This document shows positions 1 through 5,880 of a DNA stretch of 6,688 nt, piece by piece (the stretch's first letter is position 1; each line of letters opens with the position of its first letter). The notes below the pieces were generated by a model that was not told where the DNA came from, made no database searches, and worked only from the letters and a program-made list of their open reading frames with translations. The DNA lies in the NCBI GenBank assembly GCA_029882725.1, contig JAOUKG010000153.1:1-6688 (forward strand), written 5' to 3'. The stretch is from Cyclobacteriaceae bacterium. Lineage in GTDB: Bacteria; Bacteroidota; Bacteroidia; Cytophagales; Cyclobacteriaceae. The position numbers and the translations under genes were made by a program.

Positions 1-25
1 TAAAATTTTAGTTTTTTATTAAGTA

Positions 26-40
26 ACCTATTCAATAGGT
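26..40. repeat. Inverted repeat just downstream of the transglycosylase gene; possible weak terminator
   Basis: ACCTAT (26-31) and ATAGGT (35-40) form a perfect 6-bp inverted repeat with a 3-base loop, 11 bp past the stop codon of the LysM transglycosylase gene. Its position fits a terminator, but in the direction of transcription it is followed by a mixed A/T sequence rather than a run of T, so it would be a poor intrinsic terminator. Confidence 0.35.
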
Positions 41-51
41 AAATGTCACAA

Positions 52-1431
52 TTAACCGATTTTTAATTTCTGCCCTGGTTTTATTTCGTCAGTATTCAGG
101 CTATTGAGTTGTTTGATTTTTTCAATAGTAAGGCCTTGGAATTTTTTACTGATTTCCCATAGTGTATCACCAGGTTGGACGATATACAGTTTATCACCGT
201 TTTCAGTAGTAACCTGAGGGGCTTTAACAGTTGGTTTAGCCGAAGCAACAGCAGTTTTTGGTTTGTATGCACCTGGTTTCAACCAAATATCAAGTCTTTG
301 TCCTACCCGAATCATATCTCCGGAGAGGTTATTCCATGCACGTAGATCACTTACTTTTACATGGTACCTGGTTGCAATTTTCCCTAAAACATCTCCGGAT
401 TGCACCCTGTAAACCACCTTATCCCTTCCATAAGTACTACTGGACAGATTGCCGGCCATGGCAACCATTTTGTCTTTTTCAACGATGGAGGCAGAATCAA
501 CAATCCAATCTCTGTTTTCCTGAAACATTGCTATCGACTGTGAAGGAAGTCGTAGTGGATACATTATTTTTGTGTCGGGGAAGATATTGTACCTTAAGCC
601 TGTATTTAAATTCAGAATATCATCTTCACAAAGGTTAAGGTATTTAGCAAGGGTGGGAATATGAACGTAATTGTTTAGCATTACGGTATCGTAAGAGACG
701 TAATATTTTTTGTCGGTACTTACGAAGTTGTATTCCTCCAAATAATTCATGACGTACATTACCGCAACAAACTGAGGTAAATAGGCCCTGGTTTCCCGGT
801 GTAGATAGGGGTAAATTTCCCAGAATTTATCTTTTCCAGATCGACGCATTGCTTTTCGCACGTTGCCTGGTCCGGTGTTGTAAGCAGCAATGGCAAGTTC
901 CCAGTCGCCAAACATACCATGTAACTGCTTCAAATATTTGCATGCTGCTTCAGTGGCTCTTTCAAAATCCATTCTTTCATCAATATAGGCATCCTGATGT
1001 AAGCCAAAACTTTTTCCAGTATAGGGCATGAATTGCCATAGCCCAACAGCTCTTGCACTGGAAACAGCACGTGGGTTTAGACCAGATTCTATTATTGAAA
1101 GATATTTTAACTCATCAGGGAGGTTGTAAAGAGCGAGGTATTTTTCAAAAACCGGAAAATAGAAATCTTTTCGAGTCAGAATTTTTTTAATAAAACCCCT
1201 GCTTTTAACAGAGAAGTGATTTACAAATGCGTGAACGGAGTTATTGTAATTTAGAGGAATTTCATTTTCAATACACGATAATTGATCCTTAATGAGATCA
1301 TAATTATCTTCTGCTGGTATGTATTCATAGAAAATGGAATCATATTGAAATGGTGTCTCATCCTTTTCCTGGGCAAATAAAACTGATATGGGAATTATCA
1401 GATAAAAAAACAGGCCTGTGAATGCTTTCAT
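52..1431 (-). CDS. Membrane-bound lytic murein transglycosylase, MltD-like, with two LysM domains
   Basis: This 459-residue secreted enzyme should cleave the MurNAc-GlcNAc bond of peptidoglycan, leaving 1,6-anhydro-MurNAc ends. Residues 1-20 are a signal peptide ending VLFA before QEKD; there is no lipobox cysteine, unlike E. coli MltD. The SLT (family 1) domain spans about 95-235: catalytic Glu115 in ESGLNP, GLWQFMP (130-136), AYNTGPGN (183-190) and a closing AYLPQFVAVMYVMNY (216-230). Two LysM domains that bind glycan follow, at about 340-384 (VYRVQSGD...) and 415-458 (LYIVQPGDTLWEIS...), joined by a Lys/Ala/Pro/Thr-rich linker (about 387-410). All expected catalytic motifs are present, so it looks active. 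The ATG at 1429-1431 starts directly on the signal peptide. It lies 455 bp beyond tatA on the same strand, so it is probably transcribed from its own promoter, although I could not locate a convincing one. The MltD label rests on domain order. Confidence 0.94.
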   Translation of the reverse strand: MKAFTGLFFYLIIPISVLFAQEKDETPFQYDSIFYEYIPAEDNYDLIKDQLSCIENEIPLNYNNSVHAFVNHFSVKSRGFIKKILTRKDFYFPVFEKYLALYNLPDELKYLSIIESGLNPRAVSSARAVGLWQFMPYTGKSFGLHQDAYIDERMDFERATEAACKYLKQLHGMFGDWELAIAAYNTGPGNVRKAMRRSGKDKFWEIYPYLHRETRAYLPQFVAVMYVMNYLEEYNFVSTDKKYYVSYDTVMLNNYVHIPTLAKYLNLCEDDILNLNTGLRYNIFPDTKIMYPLRLPSQSIAMFQENRDWIVDSASIVEKDKMVAMAGNLSSSTYGRDKVVYRVQSGDVLGKIATRYHVKVSDLRAWNNLSGDMIRVGQRLDIWLKPGAYKPKTAVASAKPTVKAPQVTTENGDKLYIVQPGDTLWEISKKFQGLTIEKIKQLNSLNTDEIKPGQKLKIG

Positions 1432-1886
1432 TATTCAAATTTTATAAATTTTCATCACAAAATACTCGATTTCAAGCATTTTTTTTCTTCATCAGATGAT
1501 ATTTTGGATAGATGCCTATATAATGCCTTTGGGTTGAAGGGAAGATAGGAGGGAACTAAAAGGAATGCTCTTCTTAGTTTAAGTAAGAAGCAATAAATAA
1601 AAAGCCCTTCTTTTAATAAGATTTATGCAGCGAATTACCACTGATAACAATAGAATTTTATGGACAGGGTTTCAATTTACTGCAACCAAAACAAAAACAA
1701 GGGAAGAGGTTATAGCAAGATTATAAACTATCTAAAGGTTAAAAAGGCAAGAATGAATAAGAAGTATTAATTTGATAAAAAATTACTACCAACTTATTAT
1801 TACTTGTTAACCATTTACACAACCTATCTTCTATAACCTGTACCCTTGATTATATTGAATACGACAAAATTGTAGATAAATTGGGG
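1432..1886. other. 455-bp intergenic region without a convincing gene
   Basis: This is the only long non-coding stretch in the window, between tatA and the LysM transglycosylase gene, both on the minus strand. It is AT-rich with scattered stops. I see no tRNA, no known riboswitch motif and no long repeat. It contains an inverted repeat at 1570-1590, a 33-codon plus-strand reading frame at 1625-1726 and a plus-strand promoter-like pair at 1503-1531, none strong enough to call a gene. The transglycosylase promoter and a tatA terminator are expected here, but no clear hairpin plus T-run or good TTTG/TAnnTTTG pair on the minus strand was found. Confidence 0.7.
1570..1590. repeat. Inverted repeat in the tatA-transglycosylase gap
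   Basis: CTTCTTA (1570-1576) and TAAGAAG (1584-1590) are perfect 7-bp reverse complements around a 7-base loop. A second CTTCTT at 1607-1612 could pair with AAGAAG at 1585-1590 instead, so two mutually exclusive stems are possible. Each stem holds only two G-C pairs, and no T-run follows on either strand, so it is a weak structure and not a standard terminator. It may be a protein-binding dyad or chance. Confidence 0.4.
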
Positions 1887-2090
1887 TTATTTTTTTTCTT
1901 CCTCTATTTCTCCGGCTTTGTCAATATCCCTTTTAATTTCCCTGGTCGCATCTTTGAATTCACGAATTCCACGACCAAGACCTCTTGCAAGCTCAGGAAT
2001 TTTTTTAGCTCCAAAAAACACTAAAACCAATAGGACTATAAGAATCCATTCCCAGCCACCCGGCATTCCAAATAAAAATAGTGTGTTCAT
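1887..2090 (-). CDS. tatA: Twin-arginine translocase subunit TatA/TatE family
   Basis: This 67-residue protein has the full TatA layout. It has a short N-terminus, one transmembrane helix at about 15-26 preceded by a polar Glu14, the Phe-Gly hinge (26-27), an amphipathic basic helix (AKKIPELARGLGRGIREFK, 28-46) and a charged tail ending EEEKK. TatA monomers oligomerise in the inner membrane to let folded proteins with twin-arginine signals pass, working with TatC, which is not in this window. The FGAKKIPELARGLG stretch favours TatA/E over TatB. The ATG at 2088-2090 is the start; Met9 is a less likely alternative because it would cut off residues ahead of the membrane helix. It lies 74 bp after the EnvC-like gene with a possible promoter in that gap, and is followed by a 455-bp stretch before the next gene. 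The gene ends in a run of eight A on its own strand, covering the last lysine codons and stop. Confidence 0.95.
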   Translation of the reverse strand: MNTLFLFGMPGGWEWILIVLLVLVFFGAKKIPELARGLGRGIREFKDATREIKRDIDKAGEIEEEKK

Positions 2091-2105
2091 GTAGATATTA
2101 TTTTA

Positions 2106-2119
2106 CCGTAAAGATACGG
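2106..2119. repeat. Short inverted repeat ahead of tatA
   Basis: CCGTA (2106-2110) and TACGG (2115-2119) form a perfect 5-bp inverted repeat around a 4-base loop. It overlaps the candidate -7 element of tatA. It could be an operator-like dyad, a weak hairpin at the end of the EnvC-like transcript, or chance. There is no T-run immediately after it in the direction of transcription, so it is not a canonical terminator. Confidence 0.35.
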
Positions 2120-2140
2120 ATAATGTTCTCGAATGACAAA
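2109..2140 (-). promoter_or_regulatory. Candidate Bacteroidota-type promoter for tatA
   Basis: On the minus strand a TTTG (2140-2137) is followed after 20 bases by TATCTTTA (2116-2109), which matches the Bacteroidota -7 consensus TAnnTTTG at five of the six fixed bases. The -33 TTTG with about 19-20 bp spacing is the expected arrangement. A start of transcription near 2102 would leave a leader of roughly a dozen bases before the tatA ATG at 2090. The short motifs occur by chance in AT-rich DNA, so this is only a candidate. Confidence 0.35.
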
Positions 2141-2164
2141 ATAATCTGGCTAACAATAAAAATA

Positions 2165-3373
2165 TTATCTTTTTACCAACCACAGTTCAGGGTTGAGATG
2201 ATCTTTTCCTTTCCAAATTTCAAACCACAATTCAGTTACCCCTTCAGGTTTTGTAACCACTTCCCCAATATTTTCACCTGCCGATACCTTTTGCCCTGCT
2301 TTAACATAGGGTTCTTTCAAACCACTATAAACTGTGAAATATTCACCGTGCTTAATCAAGGTATAATAACCCATCGATGGAACAAACCCCACAGCTTTTA
2401 CATCTCCTTCAAAGATAGCCCTCGCTACCTCGTTTTGCTTGGTTTGTATTCCTATTCCATCATTTTCAATAATTACTCCTTTTAATGCAGCATGATTATG
2501 CCTCCCAAATTTTTGGGATATAAAGCCATCAACGGGCCATTTGAATTTAGCCTTGTTTTTCTCAAAGGATCCTGAAATATTTGAATTTACAGTTGTGTTT
2601 GCTTTTGATGGGCTTGAATTTGCAGATGCAATTTCGGCTTTTATAATTTCAGTGATTTTTCTTTCCAAACTCGATATGGCCGCTTTGTTTGTTTCAAGGT
2701 CTTTACGAAGTTTTGTTTCTTGTGATTCAAGTGAAACCATAACCTTTCCACGTTGATTTTTTAAAGAGACAAGACTTTTATTTTCGTTAAGTTGTTCATT
2801 CAGTAATACAGTTTTTTCATTTCTCTTTTCCTCAATAACAGCAATTTGATCTAATAAAGTAGAGGCTACTTTTTGAATTTGAATGGCTTGTTTTTTACGT
2901 GCTTCAGAATATTGCTGCATGTGTTTCCACCTCGAAAAGAACTCACTAAAAGAGGAGGCTGAAAAAAGAAATGTAAGTTGGTTTATCCCATTACTGGCCT
3001 TATAGGCTGCATAAACCATAGAAGAGTATTCTTTTTTCAATTTTTTCACATCAGATTCCAGGCTTTCGACAATCATACGGGTATCAGAAATTTCTGTATC
3101 CAGGTAGGAAACCTCTTGCCGGATAGACCTGATTAAATTTTCCTGTTCCCGAATACGTTGATTTAGTGCATGGAGTTCACCGAGGGTATGTTCTTTCTTA
3201 TTGGCCGTTTCATTAAGGATTTTTTCGACCTCTTTGATTCTATTAATTTTCTCCTGTTTTTCCTTTTTTAATTGATCTTTGGATTTTACTTGCCCCATAG
3301 TAATACCCGATACCAGTAAAAGGAGGGTTAAGAAAAATATTGGAAGTAATATGTGTTTACTATCTTTCAACAT
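2165..3373 (-). CDS. EnvC-like murein hydrolase activator (coiled coil plus degenerate LytM/M23 domain)
   Basis: This 402-residue protein has an N-terminal hydrophobic signal (about 8-27), long charged coiled-coil segments (about 28-118 and 150-248), a linker, and a C-terminal LytM/M23-fold domain (about 276-402). The middle stretch YAAYKASNGINQLTFLFSAS (121-140) resembles the same region of EnvC-type proteins. The LytM domain lacks the metalloprotease residues: the usual HxGxD position reads LKGVI (297-301), the active-site His of the YAH motif is Gly351, and HLH is replaced by ELW (381-383). Known EnvC proteins are similarly degenerate and activate amidases rather than cut peptidoglycan, so an activator role in cell separation or wall remodelling is the best call. 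The first ATG at 3371-3373 overlaps the DUF4292 stop by 14 bp; the longer frame to 3445 starts with TTG and delays the signal peptide, so it was rejected. Automated pipelines may label it a peptidase. The amidase partner is not in this window. Confidence 0.9.
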   Translation of the reverse strand: MLKDSKHILLPIFFLTLLLLVSGITMGQVKSKDQLKKEKQEKINRIKEVEKILNETANKKEHTLGELHALNQRIREQENLIRSIRQEVSYLDTEISDTRMIVESLESDVKKLKKEYSSMVYAAYKASNGINQLTFLFSASSFSEFFSRWKHMQQYSEARKKQAIQIQKVASTLLDQIAVIEEKRNEKTVLLNEQLNENKSLVSLKNQRGKVMVSLESQETKLRKDLETNKAAISSLERKITEIIKAEIASANSSPSKANTTVNSNISGSFEKNKAKFKWPVDGFISQKFGRHNHAALKGVIIENDGIGIQTKQNEVARAIFEGDVKAVGFVPSMGYYTLIKHGEYFTVYSGLKEPYVKAGQKVSAGENIGEVVTKPEGVTELWFEIWKGKDHLNPELWLVKR

Positions 3374-4106
3374 ATTTTTTAGGAATTCTAAATGGAAAGC
3401 GTAGAGGTTTGTCAGAAATCTCGGCTTTACTGTATTCAAATTCAATACTGGTATTGAAAATTATGTCTTCAGTTTTATAAAAAAGAGAAATTAAACCCGA
3501 AAAAGGAAAATATTGATCGTTTATGTATTGAAAGTTAGTATAATTTATGATGGCTTCATTTTCAGAGGGCATTTCTTTCATACCTACCATAGTAATTTTA
3601 TGGGTGTCTTTGTTTATGAAGTTTTCAACAGAAATTCCTCCGGATTTTTGCCTTAATACCATGAATTCATTTTGTTGGCTAGCCCGATCTGATTCATCGC
3701 GTTGGATAATCAGGTTTCCAATTGCAGCTGCTTGAATCGTTTCATAATTGATGTTAAAATTGAATTTTTGGGATAATTCGTCATATTTGTAAACCGAGTA
3801 TTCATTGGATAATTGATTCAATACAGTAATGGAATCTTTATCAATAAGGCACTTTCCACCCGTTATACCTGCTGAAGAAAAACTCATCCAAATTACGCTA
3901 TCCCTTCGTATTCGAATACTTGCCTTGGCTCTCACATCAGTATCAGCGTCTTTGAATGTGATTTTTGTTTTACCTTCAAAATACTCAAAATCAACTTCAT
4001 TTATATCCAGTTTACCCCCTTCAAAATCAAGTACTGCCGTGGTGTTTTTGCTACAACCCCAGGACAATAAACTGATTATCCCCAAAAAAATGAATCTACT
4101 TTTCAT
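3360..4106 (-). CDS. DUF4292 family lipoprotein
   Basis: This 248-residue predicted lipoprotein has a basic start MKSR, a hydrophobic stretch and a lipobox-like LLSWGC with Cys18 as the lipidation site; the residues at -3 and -2 (Ser, Trp) are unusual but a relaxed lipobox is common in this phylum. The mature part matches what I know of DUF4292: RIRRDSVIWMS at 65-75, the following GKCLIDKDSITVLNQ (84-98), YETIQAAAIGN at 121-131 and the closing RFPFRIPKKY at 236-245. The alternating beta-strand character suggests a LolA/LolB-like barrel, which is inference and should be tested by structure prediction. The start chosen is the first ATG (4104-4106); an extension to 4136 would begin with TTG and put ten extra residues ahead of the signal peptide. 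The gene overlaps its upstream neighbour by 11 bp and its downstream neighbour by 14 bp. Its biochemical role is not established. Confidence 0.9.
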   Translation of the reverse strand: MKSRFIFLGIISLLSWGCSKNTTAVLDFEGGKLDINEVDFEYFEGKTKITFKDADTDVRAKASIRIRRDSVIWMSFSSAGITGGKCLIDKDSITVLNQLSNEYSVYKYDELSQKFNFNINYETIQAAAIGNLIIQRDESDRASQQNEFMVLRQKSGGISVENFINKDTHKITMVGMKEMPSENEAIINYTNFQYINDQYFPFSGLISLFYKTEDIIFNTSIEFEYSKAEISDKPLRFPFRIPKKYVER

Positions 4107-5820
4107 ATAATTTTCTATCTGCAATTTTTTTATCAATCATAAATAACGTTGAATCCATGCCACGTGCTTTTTGCCATTGTTCAACAGCACCATCAATATC
4201 ATTAAGTTTATAAAGGATATCACCATAATGTTCGAAATAAACTGCAGTTGTATTTTCAATCGTTAAGGCCTTTTCAATGGTTTTTTTTGCTTCTTTATAT
4301 TTTTTCCTTGTATAGAGTACCCAGGCGTGGGTGTCTAAAAAAGTTGGATTGTTTGGGTTGTCTTTTATAAGTTTTGATGACATTTTTTCAGCCAGATCAA
4401 GTTTGTCATTTCGCAATGCTAAAAAATAGCTGTAATTATTCAAAACAATATAATTGTCAGGAGACATAGAAAGAACTTGATTGTAAGCCAAATCACTTTT
4501 CTCAAAATCCTCAGTGTAATTATAGGCTTCACCAAGTAAACTATTAAAGTCTGTAACGGCACTTTCATTTGATCCGGCAAGTCTTTTACCTATTTGTAAC
4601 ATTTGAATTGCCTCTCTGTATGATTCATTCCTTATCCGGGCAAGGCCATTCATATAGTAAAGTAAACTCTGATTGGGGAACATTTCCAGTGCCTTATCAC
4701 TCAACTTTATTACTTCTTCAAAAGCGGAAACTTGCATTTTTAAAAACAACAGGTTTTGCCAAACAGCAAAATTAGTAGGATCAAGTTTTACACTCATCTC
4801 ATACTGGTCTGCAGCAGAGGCAATCTGACCCAATTCCTGATAAAAATCGCCAAAAACCGAATGGGCATTGGGCTCATTGGTGTGAAGATTAACAAGGGTT
4901 TCGCATAACCCCATCACCATATCAGTTAATTCTTTCTTTTTTTCAAGGGTACGGTATTGTGCAATAAGTTGTACCTTAATGTCAACCGGAAGAGAAGGGT
5001 CTTCAAATGCCTTTTGAATGAAGGGGTAAGCTTTTTCGTATTCCTTGTTTTTTCTGTGGATTTCCCCGATTAGCAAGGAAGCACGACTCGATGGTCCATA
5101 TTCAATTAAAAACTGAGTTAAATTTGCTATTGCCTGAGCATCCTTATTCATAGAAATAAGCAATTCACTGTGTGCAATGACTACATTTTCCTGGTCAGGG
5201 AACCGTTTTTGGGTTTCCTCCAATACCTGAAGAGCTTCTTCTTTTTTATTTAGTTGTGTATAGATTTTTTGTTTTTGGAAAGCAATATCCGTGCTGTATC
5301 CATAGAATTCCTCCAACCTGTTGTAAAGAGCCAAGGCTTTTTCATTATTTTTCAAATACATATGAAGGGAAGCTAATTCAAAAAGATACATTTCTGTGCC
5401 TTTTATTGTGCTTGTTAGCTTTTCATAGTACTCTGCAACCTTGTCAAAATCTCCTGTTTGAGTGTATAAATCGATGATAAGTAAATAATAATATTTATTT
5501 TGAGGGCTGAGTTCCAAAGCTTTTTGAACACTTGAAAGTGCAGATGTGATATTGCCATCTTTAAGTTCTATTTGCCCCTTTTTGTAATATGCAGCATCAT
5601 TTTGTGGGTCTGTTTCAATGGATTTTTGAAATAAAGCCAGGGCCTTGGCGTAATCCTCAAGGATGAAATACTTCTCAGCTTCTGTGAAATAGTATTCCGA
5701 CTCACGAATCTGTGAGTTGTTGACTGTTTCTTTTTTTGCTTTCTTTTTTTGGGCAATAAGGGGAAATACAGTCAGCTGGATTGTTAAACCAATCAGTAAA
5801 AATTTAAAAAATCCCCGCAT
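4096..5820 (-). CDS. Secreted tetratricopeptide repeat (TPR) protein
   Basis: This 574-residue protein is built almost wholly of TPR helices, which form a scaffold for binding other proteins; no catalytic domain is visible. Residues 1-23 look like a signal peptide (MRGFFKF, a hydrophobic run, then LIAQ) followed by a lysine-rich stretch at 25-30, so it should act in the periplasm or at the outer membrane. TPR-like units can be followed from about residue 43 to 555. Examples are AEKYFILEDYAKALALFQKS (48-67), AYYKKGQIELKDGNITSAL (77-95) and the C-terminal HAWVLYTRKKYKEAKKTIEK (498-517). The start is an ATG directly followed by the signal peptide; no strong Shine-Dalgarno is present, as is usual in Bacteroidota. 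Its end overlaps the DUF4292 lipoprotein start by 11 bp, which suggests coupled translation. In my recollection this pair is conserved in Bacteroidota. The partner and precise function are unknown; a scaffolding or assembly role in the envelope is inference. Confidence 0.92.
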   Translation of the reverse strand: MRGFFKFLLIGLTIQLTVFPLIAQKKKAKKETVNNSQIRESEYYFTEAEKYFILEDYAKALALFQKSIETDPQNDAAYYKKGQIELKDGNITSALSSVQKALELSPQNKYYYLLIIDLYTQTGDFDKVAEYYEKLTSTIKGTEMYLFELASLHMYLKNNEKALALYNRLEEFYGYSTDIAFQKQKIYTQLNKKEEALQVLEETQKRFPDQENVVIAHSELLISMNKDAQAIANLTQFLIEYGPSSRASLLIGEIHRKNKEYEKAYPFIQKAFEDPSLPVDIKVQLIAQYRTLEKKKELTDMVMGLCETLVNLHTNEPNAHSVFGDFYQELGQIASAADQYEMSVKLDPTNFAVWQNLLFLKMQVSAFEEVIKLSDKALEMFPNQSLLYYMNGLARIRNESYREAIQMLQIGKRLAGSNESAVTDFNSLLGEAYNYTEDFEKSDLAYNQVLSMSPDNYIVLNNYSYFLALRNDKLDLAEKMSSKLIKDNPNNPTFLDTHAWVLYTRKKYKEAKKTIEKALTIENTTAVYFEHYGDILYKLNDIDGAVEQWQKARGMDSTLFMIDKKIADRKLYEK

Positions 5821-5880
5821 TTAATAAGTTACTCTGCATACATTAAACCACAAAATAACGAAAATTTTGGTTCAATTTTA

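Noticed and set aside
1..10. TAAAATTTTA palindrome at the left edge
   Set aside because: A ten-base all-AT palindrome is expected by chance in DNA of this composition.
258..638. Plus-strand open frame of 126 codons, and similar frames at 849-1031, 2081-2485, 2541-2756, 3547-3735, 3829-4110, 4569-4775 and 5256-5477
   Set aside because: They lie opposite well-supported genes, with the one at 2081-2485 running antisense to the EnvC-like C-terminus. They have no recognisable domains and show the low-complexity or Cys/Phe/Ser-rich composition of antisense frames.
1547..1553. AGGAGGG as a Shine-Dalgarno on the plus strand
   Set aside because: The nearest downstream ATG (1565-1567) opens a frame of only five codons, and this phylum rarely uses strong Shine-Dalgarno sites.
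1708..1838. GGTTATAG (1708-1715) and CTATAACC (1831-1838) as an 8-bp inverted repeat bounding a small element
   Set aside because: The arms are short and AT-rich, there is no flanking target duplication and nothing element-like between them; chance explains it.
3374..3445. Longer start for the EnvC-like protein
   Set aside because: It begins with TTG, lies wholly inside the DUF4292 gene and pushes the hydrophobic signal to residue 32 or later.
4107..4136. Longer start for the DUF4292 lipoprotein
   Set aside because: It begins with TTG, adds ten residues before the signal peptide and overlaps the TPR gene further; the ATG at 4106 gives a normal lipoprotein signal.
5568..5756. Minus-strand open frame of 62 codons inside the TPR gene
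   Set aside because: It is an out-of-frame shadow of the lysine-rich N-terminal region of the TPR protein with no signal of its own.
5851..5858. TTATTTTG on the minus strand upstream of the TPR gene as a -7 element
   Set aside because: It misses one key consensus base and no TTTG lies at the proper distance; the nearest TTG is only 14 bp away.
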